A DNA stretch of 64,000 nucleotides from assembly GCF_020497125.1 (NCBI RefSeq), contig NC_059087.1, forward strand, positions 14,355,925 to 14,419,924. Direction: 5' to 3'. Below, piece after piece: positions 44,481 through 56,301 of this stretch (positions are counted from its first letter, which is position 1; each line of letters begins with the position of its first letter). A program made the position numbers and the translations under genes. A model generated the notes under the pieces. That model was not told where the DNA came from and searched no databases. It saw nothing but the letters and a program-made list of their open reading frames with translations. This DNA is from Mauremys mutica (Eukaryota > Chordata > Testudines > Geoemydidae).

Positions 44481-45534
44481 CCAAATTCTGACAATGTAAG
44501 CTTGTGTAACTGTTGAATACAGGGGAGTTGCACCCTCTTATACCAGATCAGAATTTGTCCATTACTGTTAATGTTATAATACAGTTAGGGCAGGAGTCAG
44601 CAGCCTGCACTGCTTACACCTTGTTACACAGACCGTTACAAGTTCTTTGTTTTAGTGTGCAAGCAAGTTTCAGCCTTTCAAGAAATGCTATATTGGCAGT
44701 TTTGTTAAGAGGTTGTCCTTGGAGAAAAGCTGAGGCCATTAGAGTTTGCTTTCTGCTTTTGTGTCTCTTGGGAGGCAATTCTTAGGACAGAGGTGTTTAC
44801 TGGGAACTAGCATTGGTTTGTGGACTGACATTTCTGGAAGAAGGGATGTCTGTGTGCTGTTGGGAGACTTTCTGCTCCAACAGTGGCATGTGTGTGCAAG
44901 TTACATTTAGAATACCACCAACTCTGAGTCACTGATTGCTCCTCCACTGGGAACCCAACCCACATGGCCCTGGACAGCTGCTACTGCTCAGCAGAGGGGC
45001 AACATTGGCATCAGAAAAGGGGAAACAATATACTCTGGATGGTTATGCTTTGTTTCTTTTAAAGGGAAAAATAACACACTGCAAAATGAGACCCCGCTAA
45101 AGCAAATGCATAAATCGTTGCATAACTTCACACTGGTAATTCCATTGCCTTTAGTAAGACTACACACAGCATGAAAGTTAAGTGTGTGTGTGAATCTTTG
45201 CAGGATTGAGGTCCTACTATGCTGTTTTTAAGTGATCCTGGAGAAGTGGGGAAAATAATATTGATAAGCCTTGGGTTAAAGTCATAGGTAGGGAGCCTGG
45301 GAGAGACAGAGACTTCACTCACTCCAGAACTTTCATCCCATTCGGATGTTACCTAGCCTGCAAATACAGCTCACATCTGACTTACTATGGAACTCCATCG
45401 ATTCTAATTAAACAAAACCCACAGCCCAGAAAATACCATTTTTTAAAAATCATGTTACAAGAAAGAAGCTAATTTATGTTTCTAATTAATTTTCTAAAAC
45501 TCCAATTATAATGACATTTCTGAATAACTACTGT
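44481..45534. other. No gene seen; unassigned sequence
   Basis: A hairpin-like stretch is visible near 44500-44560. Otherwise no recognised repeat. Confidence 0.45.
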
Positions 45535-45643
45535 AGTGGCCGTGCCTGCAGATGGTCAATGTAAACAAACTGTCTCGTAGCCCGCCAGCGGATTGCCCTC
45601 ACGGGCCGGGTGAGGCCTGTGGGCCGCAGGCTGCCCACCACTG
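45535..45643. mobile_element. hAT element fragment (right half)
   Basis: 'tgcctgcagatggtcaatgt', 'cgccagcggattgccctcac' and the terminus 'gctgcccaccactg' match the right half of the element at 42469-43215. The left half is missing. Confidence 0.75.
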
Positions 45644-45644
45644 G

Positions 45645-45822
45645 AGTAACTTCTAGTGCACACCAGCTGGGTACTGATGTCCGGCCAAGTCCTGCCAAGT
45701 CTGAAGTCAATGCACACTGGGAACTTTTAGCGCATGCCAGCAGGGTCCACACGGCCAGTTAGTGTCTGACATGCTGTGTGTACTAGGAGTGCGCTAACAC
45801 GCCATGCAGACAAGCCCTAAGA
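45645..45822. mobile_element. MITE fragment of a TAGTGCACACCAGC type
   Basis: 'cttctagtgcacaccagctg', 'ttttagcgcatgccagcagg' and 'gccatgcagacaagccct' are repeated motifs of a turtle MITE whose end is 'agggcttgtctgca' in reverse. The left end is lost next to the hAT fragment. Confidence 0.5.
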
Positions 45823-46235
45823 TCTTACCTTGTAAAAACTGGTTTTGAGCTATAGTCTGAGATGCAGGGACTGATCTGCTGGGTATCCTCAGAGAGGCAC
45901 ATTATTGTGCCTTTGATCTCTATCTCATTATGCTTTTCATTAAGCCAGCGTCAATGCAGAGTAACTCCATTGTCTGGAGTGGAGTTATTCTGCATCTATC
46001 CCAGGATGCCCAACATCAGAATCTGATCTCATCTTTGTTGGTCACTTAGGTTTCATTCTATGATAATACTCTCAATACCAATGTTTTAAAATGTCTATTA
46101 CTATGTTACTCAGTAGACTATACTGATTACCATGTGTGTGGGGGATCAATGGAGATCAATACCAGACTGCCGGAATTTCTGCCTCAGGACTAACTTCTAA
46201 TATGGAATAGGCATCATCAAAATGTTAATACACAT
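45823..46235. other. No gene seen; hairpin motif
   Basis: 'gcagagtaactccattgtct' facing 'ggagtggagttattctgcat' at about 45957-46000 forms a short hairpin MITE. The rest is unassigned. Confidence 0.45.
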
Positions 46236-46450
46236 TGAGAGGGAGCATAGTCTAGTGAACTTGGCACTATACGGATAGTCAGGAGACTTGGGTTCTCTCC
46301 TTGCCCTGCCCTGCTAGCAAAACATTTCATCTCTCTGTGCCTGTTTCCACTCCCACCATTTAGCTGTTTGGGACTGTCTCTTATTGTGTCTTTGTAGAGT
46401 TGAGCACAATGGAACCCTGTTATATGTTGGGGTGAGTAGGCGCTATTGTA
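46236..46450 (+). repeat. CORE-type SINE with L2-like tail
   Basis: Head 'gagcatagtctagtgaactt', body 'tcaggagacttgggttctct' and 'ctctctgtgcctgtttccac', then the tail 'gtttgggactgtctcttatt'. The body is internally shortened. Confidence 0.65.
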
Positions 46451-47715
46451 ATATGCTCAAATGCATTGTTAAATAATGACTGTACACACAAATATTTGCA
46501 AATGCTAATATCAACACATGCTCCCACTAACTTGGATCCTTGAATGGAATTCCCATTGTGGGTTCAGAAAACCTGTTGCTACTTCAGAAACAGAATCTAA
46601 TGCAGATCAATGGCTACCAAATTTAGAATCCTGTATTAACCATTTGCAATCACCCTAGAATTCCCTCTGCTTTCCATTCAGGCCTTTTGTCTACACACAC
46701 ATTTTGTATATTCCTTGTCAAGTAGGAACAGTGTCTAAAATACCTCACACACACATTGATTAGCCCAGCAAGAGAAGGTCTGAGGATGTGACTGATGAAC
46801 AGCTAGATTCATTAAAAATAGGACTGAGGCAGCAGTGACATTACCTGGACAGACAGACAGAGACAATCCCTGGGCTATGCAAGCGGGTTTTGAGCAGTCT
46901 GGTCCCTGCAGTTCCCTGAATGAAAGGACTCCCGGATGCTAATGCAGCCCCCTCATTTGCTTCTACACAAGACCACAGAGTTGATCCAGCACTCTGCAAA
47001 GGATGGCACAGAGCCCACGCTCAGCCTGCTCTCCCTGGTGATATCAGAGGCTGGCACAAGGCCTCCTAGGGTTCCCACTGGAACAATGTGCTTCCACTCT
47101 TCTCCCGATGGAGACAGGCGAGGTACTATACAGCCCATAATGTTACTTCCAGCAGCACTACTTCCAGAAGGCGACTGTACCCCGAATGATGTTACAGCGC
47201 TGGTGGAAAACCAAACGCCAGGCTCCTACGACAGCATTATGAGATGGATTGCTTTAGGGCGTATTTGCCAATAGCTCATTGTTTGCAAGAAACAATGTGA
47301 ACACTGGCAAAATCAGTGGCACTGCCTCTCACAATAGTAAAGGGAATTTCAGGGTTGGTGACCTCGGCAGACTGACGTCGTCTTCCCTCCGCAGAGCAGG
47401 GACATTCCCCCACGCTGCCCTGACCAAAGAGGCCACCTCTGAGGGGGACATGGTAGTTCAGATCCTATGTCCATTTAGTCCTTTGCTTCTCTGATGAAAC
47501 TGTCCACAGCAGGGCTAACAGAACTACCCAAACACGACACGTTTGGACGTTATGCTGCAATACGGGCACTTCTCCGCTCAGCCAGACACACAGCATCAAT
47601 TCAATTCAAGAGGCTGCTCAAGAGATGGCAATTACTTCTGATCAGTCAGGGCCAACATTTAAATCCCTTCCCATATAGGCAGAAGGCTGTGTGCCTCCCA
47701 CTGCCACTCCCTACA
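46451..47715. other. No gene recognised; 112-codon open frame
   Basis: The frame at 46936-47274 starts with Met and runs 112 codons with no repeat recognised over it, but it has no domain, no biased codon pattern that I can judge, and no splice context. Treat as unproven. Confidence 0.4.
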
Positions 47716-48020
47716 AGGGTTTGTCTACACTGCGGCTGGGCACACAGGAGCTCGGCTTGTGCTAGCGCACTACGAATAGCAGTGTATCCAGGGCTTGCAC
47801 AGGTGGTGGCTCAAGCTATGCCGTCTCAATACAACCCCACCAGGACCCCTTGGATACATACTCAGGCAGCTAGACGAAACCACCAATCGTGCTCCCTCTC
47901 CCCTCACCTCGCCCAGCTACGCAGCTATTTTTAGTGCACTAGCTCAACTGGAGCTACCCCAGGTCTGTTTACACGAGCTGGGAAACAGGCTCCCACTTGC
48001 AGTGTGAACATACGCTCAAG
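47716..48020. mobile_element. MITE with TTGTCTACACTGC terminus
   Basis: The left end 'ttgtctacactgcggctggg' and the right end 'gcagtgtgaacatacgctca' are imperfect inverted repeats. 'gcttgtgctagcgcactacg' and 'tagtgcactagctcaactgg' pair inside. About 305 bp. A 146-codon frame crosses it. Confidence 0.6.
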
Positions 48021-48698
48021 GTTCAGCCCATATAACTAGATGCCCTTGTGACTATTTCACATTAAAAAAGATTGAGTAACAGTCAGACAAGAACGCTTTG
48101 CAGTGGGTCAGACGTCTGTCATAGAGGAAGAACAACTGCCTGTTATGGAAGGAGAAAACTGCCCTCTGTTCAAAACCAGTTTGTTGTGGTTCTGGGGCTT
48201 AGCTGCTCCTCTATCCCCCTTCTGGTTTCTAAGTGCACCCGCCTCAGGTGTTCAGCTTGCCCCTACCTGGTTCAGGATGGAATCTCATGATTTTTCCAGT
48301 CTTAGACCAGCACCGGGACACACCCCTGTATACAACCCATTTATCCCCCTGCAGATCCGCCTGGCTTTTTGGTCCCTTTGGGACCCGCGCTTAGTGATTA
48401 TAATGACCAACAGCCACCTTCAATGGAAGCATTTTTTAGCAGTTGGAACAAAGCTTTAAAAAAAAAGGGATTTTAATATACAAACAGCCTACAGGCATCT
48501 TTAGTCTCATTTAATCTTGTGCTTCACGACAAGGTAGTTAAATAGGCTTTTCTCCTGTCACAAGAACAGAACAGAACCAACTTGCATTCTCCTAGAAAGC
48601 GCAGAACCACCTGTGTCTGAGGGCCTCCATCTCGCTCTTGCAATCTGAGCCGCCCGGTGCAAACTGGTTTCTGTGCTTCCCCAGGAGAGCCAAGAAGA
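48021..48698. other. No gene seen; possible LTR remnant
   Basis: 'caaagctttaaaaaaaaagg' and 'cttttctcctgtcacaagaa' are reminiscent of minus-strand LTR text, but no ends are visible. Not claimed as an element. Confidence 0.3.
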
Positions 48699-48957
48699 GC
48701 ATGTCTACACTGCAATTAAACACCTGCAGCTGGCCTGTCTCAGCTGACTTGGGCTGTTTAATTGCAATGAAGACATATGGGCTCAGACTGGAGCCCGAGC
48801 TCTGGGATCTTCCCACCTCATGGTGTCCTACAGCAAAGGCTCCAGCCCAAGCCTGAATGTCTAAACTGCAATTAAACAGCCCCACAGGCCGAGCCTCGCA
48901 AGCTCAGATCAGCCGACAAGGCCAGCAGCGGGTGTTTGTTTGCAGCGTAGACGTACC
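48699..48957. mobile_element. MITE with ATGTCTACACTGCAATTAAA terminus
   Basis: The left end 'gcatgtctacactgcaatta' and the right end 'tttgcagcgtagacgtacc' are inverted repeats. The inner 'tgtctaaactgcaattaaac' repeats the left end directly. About 259 bp. Confidence 0.65.
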
Positions 48958-49149
48958 TTAACGCTATTCATTTTGGCATTGTTTCCCCATGACCCTGGAA
49001 CTGTGAGGCCTCCTTCCTCTTTTCCTGAGGTGGGTAGGCTCTGTTCCCCAAGCGGATATCCATTTCCACTTATGGGACAGACCCATCATGCCAGTGACAG
49101 ATTCAGATACAATATTAATAATCATTAAAGAGCACCCCCACATTTATCA

Positions 49150-49255
49150 CACAGTTATTTATTTTTTGGGTTACCATAGCTCCTAGGAGTCCTAGTCACG
49201 GACCAGGGCCTCATTGGTCCAGGCATGGTCCCTGCCCCAATGAGCTTACAATCTA
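49150..49255 (-). repeat. SINE L2-like tail, minus strand
   Basis: The plus strand reads 'ctcctaggagtcctagtcac', 'ggtccctgccccaatgagct' and 'tacaatctagagg', the reversed L2-like SINE tail. The body is absent: the next MITE starts at once. Confidence 0.6.
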
Positions 49256-49524
49256 GAGGCTGGTCTACACTATAAAATTTTGCCAGTACAGTAATGTTGC
49301 TTAGGTATGTTATTTTATGACATTTTTATACCAACAACAATCCTAGTGTAGATGCAGTTGTAGCAGCAAGAGTGCTTTTGCTAACGTACCTTATTGCATT
49401 CAGGGAAGTGATATAAGCTACACCAGCAAAAGCCCTCTTGCAGAATAAACCCTGTCCTCACAAAGAGGATTTATTTGTATAGCTAGACCAGCAAACCCTT
49501 ACTTGCATAGACGAGGCCTACCTG
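49256..49524. mobile_element. MITE with AGGCTGGTCTACACT terminus
   Basis: The left end AGGCTGGTCTACACT and the right end CATAGACGAGGCCT are inverted repeats. Inside, 'gcttttgctaacgtacctta' and 'aagctacaccagcaaaagcc' echo each other. About 269 bp. It adjoins a SINE tail on its left. Confidence 0.65.
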
Positions 49525-50242
49525 TAAGACAATAGGCAACAGGTGGATACAATCAGACATGCGGGGAGACTAAGGAAACAAGTTAGCACAGTCTAGTCTC
49601 TGTATACAATGAAGCAATGGGACACCTTCTAAAAAGCCAAAAAATTACAGTGCCGTGAAGACAAAGCAGCCAACTTCTCTGCACACTGCCCTCAGCCAAC
49701 AACTTCCATGCCTTTCACACTGCACGGGGGAGTTTTCCAGCACACAGCACTCTGTCTGTCTGTCATCAACCGCACTTTCCTGCAAAGTGTTTAGTCAATG
49801 AGAATCAACTGAGTTCGGCAGCGCCACGGGGCAGTTCAGCACCATGTAGGATTGAGCTCAGTGCCACAAACACAGGAGTCTCAGGGGCAGACAGGAATTT
49901 AATAAAGGAAGCTGGCAGTTCTGTAATAATAAATAACTCTAAGCAGAGTTAAGGAACAAATGGAAGGGATTCATTATTGAGGTTCTTGGCAAGGTTATGG
50001 CAGGGTGGCAGGCCACGTATCATGCAAGTTGTTTTCTGTCGAGGGCTATAAATATAAAAGAGTAAAGAGGTTAATATAATTAAGTGAGAATATTTAGACA
50101 ATTTGTTACTGCAGGAGGCTGGGTGTCACAGTGAACTCTAGTCTTTCAGTTCTGGACTGCTGGATTGTGTAACTGATTAACTTGGGTCTAAAGTGAAAAG
50201 GGGCTCAGAGACAAGGATATAGAAACCTAGACACACAAGATA
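49525..50242. other. No gene seen; unassigned sequence
   Basis: No recognised repeat or coding region. Confidence 0.45.
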
Positions 50243-50350
50243 TGTCTTCACTGCCGTTAGCCTGGGTGTCTGGCCTGCAGGTTAGCTTAGCCCAAGTGTG
50301 AACAACCACAATGCAAAGCCATTCACAAATTACTGTGTCCTCACTGGTGC
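50243..50350. mobile_element. MITE fragment of the TGTCTACACT type
   Basis: 'gatatgtcttcactgccgtt' and 'gttagcttagcccaagtgtg' resemble the left half of the neighbouring MITEs. It is cut by the hAT fragment at 50355. Confidence 0.4.
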
Positions 50351-50354
50351 TGCA

Positions 50355-50518
50355 TTCACTCGGGTGCACTCACTCCGGGTCTTCGGCGGCATTTCGGCAG
50401 CGGGGGTCCGCAGAAGACCCGGAGTGAGGGAAGGACCCCCTGCCGCTGAAGTGCCGCTGAAGACCCGGACTGCCGCGGGTATTCAAATTGGGCCCCACAG
50501 TTCCTAAAGGCAGCCCTA
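50355..50518 (-). mobile_element. hAT element fragment with CTTCGGCGGC modules
   Basis: On the minus strand it starts 'agggctgcctttaggaactg', a hAT-type end, and runs into 'gtccgggtcttcagcggcac' modules. The same modules fill the element at 21003-21415. The other terminus is missing. Confidence 0.55.
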
Positions 50519-51734
50519 TCTGGAGGCACATCCCATTGTTCTCTGTGCTGCAGTACGTTGAGCCACTCTGAGGCCCTTTCCCAGTGAATTGTGGGAGAAT
50601 CTGTCTGTCCTGCTGGGCACATGGGGGGAATTGATGTGGGAAGGCATTGAAGGACTATCAGTACTGGAGTGATTCATCTTGTGTCCTCGTGGCAAGACAG
50701 TTATCAGCCTGAGTGAAAGTGGCACCTGGGCTCTAACCCACCCCCTCAAGCCTGGCCAGCTAAGGTGGGCTGAATGCACCACCAAACACAGGTGAGAGGG
50801 TTGTGTGTGTGGGCAAGAGGGGTTTAGGAGAAACACCTAGATAATACCCCTAACACTGGACTGAAGATATACCCCATAGTCTTTACCTCCTCACTAGTGA
50901 TTCAGATGCCTTGGCCAGGTTGGACAGGAAACACTTGTGTAACCTTTTGGGTTACAAACCATACCTACATGCGTTTTCCCACATAGGAAAACTCCATGAG
51001 CTTCAACTCACTCAATTCCTGTTAACAGTCTTGTTATCAGAATGGAACTGGCCCCTATGTGAAATGAGGGTTGGCCTGCTAACACCAACAGATTGCCTGA
51101 GATCCCCATACTAAGTTGGGATACCTGCAAAGGGCAGGAGCACCCATACTGAAACCCAGGACTTCTGCACAGTCCCTCTGTGGGGCATCTCTTCACTCAT
51201 GGCAGGAACTACGCTACCATATCCTTCCTTCAGAGGCAGCTAAACCAAAACCCATCTTACCATTACAATAAACAACTACAAATTGGCTTGGAATGAAGAG
51301 TTTGATCTTGTAAGCATGGCACTGCTCCAGCAGTAATCATTTCCAGGAGTGGGCCCTAAATGCAGGGTAAACATACCCCAAAGGGTGGAGTTACAGAATG
51401 TTCTAGGATAGAGTCTCCATTCCATTGATGGACTTTCACCAGTACAAGACAGGCTCCTTTGAAAATCTCACATACCTAAGAGTTAGATGCCCAACTCCTA
51501 TTAAATTTCACTGGGATTTAGGCATCTAATTCCTTTAGATTCCTTCAAAAATCCCAGCCTTCAAAAAACCCGTGTTGCAGTTTGCAATGTACAGTATTTA
51601 TTTCTGTATACCACAGCTATGATGTGGTTAAAATATGCAATATATAGAGTTTAGAATATGACAGATGCATTCTGCTAGGCAATATAACATATTGTTGAAT
51701 AGAAGGCTTTTAATCATGTCACCAATTGCTCTTC
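50519..51734. other. No gene seen; one hairpin MITE
   Basis: A hairpin at 51456-51560 is listed separately. The 106-codon frame on the minus strand at 50516-50836 has no domain. Confidence 0.45.
51456..51560. repeat. Palindromic hairpin MITE (aggcatctaa type)
   Basis: 'tttgaaaatctcacatacct' faces 'ccttcaaaaatcccagcctt', with 'gatgcccaactcctattaaa' and 'gggatttaggcatctaattc' as inner arms. Same super-family as 17866-17960. Confidence 0.55.
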
Positions 51735-52978
51735 CTGCTGCCCTGATCCAGAAAAATGGCCTCAGGATGCATAAAGAATGGAATGGAGAATAATACAGAA
51801 AATATAATTCCATTATATAAATCATTGGTGCAGCCTCATCTGGAATACTAAATTCACCCCACCTCAAAAAGGATACAGCAAAAATAGAGCCAGATTATGA
51901 CCAGGATAATCATGAGCACAGAAGTAAAACTCTTACAGGAAGAGATTGTAAAATATGAGGATTGTCCTTGGAGAGGAGAGGAGTTAGAGGGGATATGTTA
52001 AAAGAACAGAAATAACGAATGCCACGGTGAAGGTAAATTGGGGATTTCCATTCTCTCCCCTCCATAATTCAAGAACAGGTGGACACTGAATGAAACTGAA
52101 GCGTTGCAGATTCAAAGCTGGTAAGAGGAAATACAGCGCACAGTGAGTTTGTGGAACTCATTGCCACAAGAGAGCACTGAGGCCAAGCATTTAGCAGGTT
52201 GCCAAAAAAGTTTAGACACGTACATAGATAACAAGAATATCAGAGTTATAATAGTAAATGTTGAACAAAAATATTTAGAAGAGTTTGGAACGGATACAAA
52301 TCCTCATGCTTCAGGGCTGGACGGGAATTTTCTGACCATACTTTTCACAGCAACATAACAGTTTTGACAGGAAAGGTTTCTTGGGTCCAGAACAGAATTT
52401 CTGGTTAGAGAGAGGACTACCTCAGAATAGCCAATAGCCCACTGGCCAGGTATTCACCTGGGCTGTGAGAGACCCAGATTCAAGGACATATTCTGCCTGA
52501 TTGAGAGCAAAGAGGTGAACACAGGTCTCCCACCACGTAGATGGGTGCCTTGACCTCTAGGCTATTGAGTTCGTTTCCCACTCGGTGGCCCAATGAGTAA
52601 TTATTTATACTAATTTGAACAGCTCCAACAGGAGAGGCTGAGAGACAAACTCTAGAGCTCAGTGACTATGACACTCACCTGGGATGTGGGAGAAGGGCAG
52701 AGCAAGAACTTGAACCCTGTCGCCCACCTCACTGCCATAACCACTTCGCTATTTTGGGGTGGGGGTTGGGAACAGACAGACGCAGCCTGAGTTTCATCCC
52801 AGTGCAAAACAGGAAAACCATTTCCCACCCAGTTCAAATCAGGAGGAAATTTCCCTGGAGGCAGCTTAGTCCACAACTGCCAGAATTTTTTTGCACCTTC
52901 CTCTGAAGCACCCGGTGCTGGCCAGTGTTAAAGACAGGATACCGGGCTAGACAGACGCTGGGTCTAGTCTAACGAAGC
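51735..52978 (+). mobile_element. CR1 LINE 3' portion, split by a MITE
   Basis: Plus-strand CR1 text runs from about 51735 ('gcagcctcatctggaatact' at 51830, 'ttcaccccacctcaaaaagg') through ORF2 C-terminal sequence ('gtgagtttgtggaactcatt') to 'cctcatgcttcagggct' at 52317. After the 524-bp MITE it continues 'caggaggaaatttccctgga' and 'gcaccttcctctgaagcacc' to the end near 52978. Stops are frequent; the copy is dead. The start is approximate. Confidence 0.75.
52313..52836. mobile_element. Long MITE with tRNA-like arms, inside CR1
   Basis: The termini 'agggctggacgggaattttc' and 'catttcccacccagttc' belong to the family at 981 and 37284. The interior holds three segments that resemble tRNA-derived SINE heads: 'gccaggtattcacctgggct' (52445), 'ggtctcccaccacgtagatg' in reverse (52522) and 'gacactcacctgggatgtgg' (52669). 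Confidence 0.55.
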
Positions 52979-54194
52979 AAATTTTAAGCTCCTAAAAAGC
53001 TAGCATGCCTTGGGAATAAAAAGCAGTATTTATAAATTGTGCATTATTTATCTGCTTTCCTATCGTCTGTCACTTCTGCTCATTGTCTCCCAAATCATAA
53101 GCAAGCAGCTTGGCAGACTTCTAGAATACTTAAATTGCCAAACTAGAGACAAAGCACATCATATTTCTTTGTCTGTCTTTTTAATCTTTCAGCATAGCTA
53201 ATGTGTTTGCTGTTTACACAGCAGTAACAAAGCCTAACAAAGAGATGAGGGATGCACCTTCAGAAGAGTGTGGGAGCAGAGTGGAGCAGATACCCTCAAG
53301 ATCAGATAATTGGCCTGAAATATGTTTCATCCCTACAGATCAAATGTAATAGTTCCCCCCCCACACACACACTATGTGTGTGTGGCACCAATTTCCTGGC
53401 AGTATAAGCCAGGCACCAAGGAGTTCTTAGAATTCCTGATCACTCTAGCAAGAAAATCACAGTAGAAAGAGGAACAAACGATACCCATTAAAAAAACAGA
53501 GCCTTAAGTATAAACAAATATAAGTTGCTTTTTGCCAGTTTTCTTGCTGTAGGCTGATACTTTGGTGTTCAGTCAAACCACTGAAGTCTCTTATCAGGGA
53601 CAGCCCAGCAGAGAACTAGAAATGGAAAAAACCCAGCCAATCTGAGTTTCCTTTGAGTGCACCCGTTCAGCAACTCGTACAAAACTTTGAAATCTCTTAA
53701 TTTTAAACATCCTTCCCTCCACAATTATCTTTTCCTTAAGGCACAGAAAAGCCAAGAGTGGATAAAAAATATGGAGAGGAAGAAAACATGCTTTAGAAAA
53801 AGCTTGAAACAAATATTCCTCCTCTGTCTCCCCATCTCCGGCATTTCCTCAAATACAGGGGTGGAAAATGGTTGTGTCTTAATCCTATTCAACTCCAAAA
53901 TTCTACTCAAGTATTTTTATATTTACCTCCACTGCCCAGTGGAGGCCCCGCAAAAGAGACATTTAAAAAAGGTAGCAACCATCTGCTGTTTAGACTCACC
54001 CAGCTCCCCTGACTGCAGAATGCCTAACGGGTTGACCCAACCCCCAGTGGAGACAATAGAAGTCTTGGGTTGAATCAGGCTCCAGATCACTCCTAGACAA
54101 ACCCACTCTGGGAGACTGGTGGAAGAAAGCAAGAATATCATCCTTTCCCCAAGCTTCTGCTCCTCAATTTTAAGCTGCGTGTGTTACAATTAAG
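52979..54194. other. No gene seen; unassigned sequence
   Basis: The frame at 53657-54073 (138 codons) lies in A/T-rich sequence with no domain. A (CA) run is near 53362. Confidence 0.45.
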
Positions 54195-54412
54195 AGTCCG
54201 TCGGGGATTGGAGCCCATTGTGGTGAGTGCTGTGTCAAAGAGCCCGTACCCCAAAGAGCTGGCTACATTCTAAACAGACTGACAAAGGGTGGGAGGGGTA
54301 AGAGAGGCACGGAGAGAAGTGACGCAGCTAGTCAGGGGCAGATCAGGGAATAAACTCCAGGTCTCCTGAGTTCCAATCCATTATACAGCTCTTTGGGGTT
54401 TTAAAGGAAATG
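54195..54412 (-). repeat. CORE-type SINE, minus strand
   Basis: The plus strand shows 'ccaaagagctggctacattc', 'agtgacgcagctagtcaggg' and 'actccaggtctcctgagttc', the reversed SINE from tail to head. About 218 bp. Confidence 0.6.
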
Positions 54413-54689
54413 CTGTCAGAGTCATTCCGCATTTTGTTCATGTTCAAAGATGAGACAGTGGTGTCTCTAAGGCTGGAGACAAAAAGGAAACATCTCCAGA
54501 TGGTAATTCAGCAATTCACACACTGTGATAATGGCCAGGGCTTTCTTACCCATCCTGTCTTTGTCTCTCTCCTCCTCTTCAAATATTAACATAAGAAGAA
54601 AATCTCTACAAGTTACCTATCGTCTCTTCTGTTTTGCCTCATGTCTGCACGACCACAATGTGATCCGGGTGTGTCACCATTGGCCCAAC

Positions 54690-55245
54690 TAGTATAGAAC
54701 ACTGCAGTGTCTCCCCTCAGCAACATAGGCTACCATAAGCACATGAAACCTGTCCTCCGTTCTCTCGCTGGCTGCCTCACAGACTATCAAGCCAAGTGCA
54801 AATCTTCAAGGCCTGGGCCCAGGATATCTCAAGAGTCTAAAGCTCCGGGCTTAGGCCCATGGCCAACAAGGCCACTTTGCAGGCACAATGGAACGATCTA
54901 CAATAAGAGTCAAGCTTACTTGTGTCGGGGCTGGTCCCAGGCTGTAACAAACTCACACCGGAACTAAGGACCATCAAAAACCTCATCACCTTCCCCTCCA
55001 AGGGCAACATGTATATCTTCAACTTGTCTTCTCCAATATAAATGAAAAGCAACATGTACATTTAAAAACAAAGCCCTGCCAAACTAAAACTCATTCTCCC
55101 CCTGGGGAAAGAATGAGAGAAAGAGCTACATCTAACATAGTCATGTTGCTTAATATACTAACAGTTAGTAATGTTGCTTAAATGTATTAATGGAAGGTGT
55201 TCAGATACTACAGTGATGAAGGCAGTATACGAAACTACAAAATAG
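54690..55245 (+). mobile_element. L2-like LINE 3' fragment
   Basis: A frame starting at 54707 contains HKHMKPVLRSLAGCLTDYQ, matching the H-x2-x-PVL-x-SL-x-WLP-x2-Y signature of the C-terminal domain after the reverse transcriptase of L2/CR1-group LINEs. Partial matches follow. At 55195-55240 'gtgttcagatactacagtga' is the same 3' tail used by the SINE at 17834-18098. The element is 5'-truncated and frameshifted. Confidence 0.55.
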
Positions 55246-56301
55246 AATTTCGTTTTATTTCCAACACAAACTATTCACATGCCATAAATTATGATTTACT
55301 GATTGTGTTTTATTGCTCAGGGCAACCAAGTATGTGATAGGCACCTCTTGTAGTTTCATGAATCCAGATAAATACATGACAGCATAAGAAAATTATTAAA
55401 AGAAGATATTAAGTCATAGGTATCCAGGGCAGATGACTGAAAAAAATGCACGTTAACAGTCAGGGTAATTAACTTCTGGAACAAATTCTGAAGGGATATG
55501 ATAAATTCTTCATCATTTGGTGTCTTTAATTGAAGAATCGATGCCACTCGAAAAGATATGCATTAGTTCAGCCATAAGGTTGTTGAGTTACATGCAGGAA
55601 ATATTGGGGGGAATTTAATGGACTACTTTATACAAACTTTCAATGGGACTTAGGCACCTAAATCACTACGTTATTTGTGAATATTTTTCCCCTCCTCCTG
55701 GCCTTAAAATCGACGATCATACATCCTTAAATGAATCACAGTCTTCATTTTGAGCACAGTGACACTGCCTCTCAATTTGGTAGTTCGCTCAGATCATTAT
55801 TTCAGTGTGTAGCTTTTAAATCTTTGTATTCTCTCCATTTGCAAAGGATCAATCTTTAGCCCATCTAACCATCTCTGAACAGAAGATTTCCCCTTGGTTT
55901 ACTAACACTCTGCATTCATTACATTCTCTAGCGGACACATGCTAAGGGGATGCTGCTGTTCGGGACTGCATTGGTTCCGTGAAGTTCATCATCTCAGTGT
56001 GTGTGTATAAATGGACATTCTCAACACAGAAGACCTTTTACCCTCCTCTGCTAGTGAGAGAGGAGGGAAGCAAAACCTGCCCTATCCCCCCGACTGTAGG
56101 AGCTAAGTTAGAGGAACACCAACTCTCTGCCACTGCAGTACTGTGGGATGTAGGTTCCGCAGATGCACAGGAGCCTGGCCAGGAGGTGAGGGGAGGAACA
56201 GCAGATCTCTGCAGCAAGAGCTCCCTGTAGGGTCTTGCAGATATCCCGATTGAGTATTCCTGCAGTGATCACCACACAGGTGGTGCACTTCCTCTCCTCC
56301 C
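55246..56301. other. No gene seen; hairpin remnant
   Basis: A hairpin piece ('caatgggacttaggcaccta') lies at 55638-55660. Otherwise unassigned. Confidence 0.45.

Noticed and set aside
46936..47274. 112-codon open frame starting with Met in unassigned sequence
   Set aside because: No domain, no splice or promoter context and no way to test conservation here. Kept only as a note.
47494..47934. 146-codon open frame
   Set aside because: About half lies in a MITE and no domain is recognisable.
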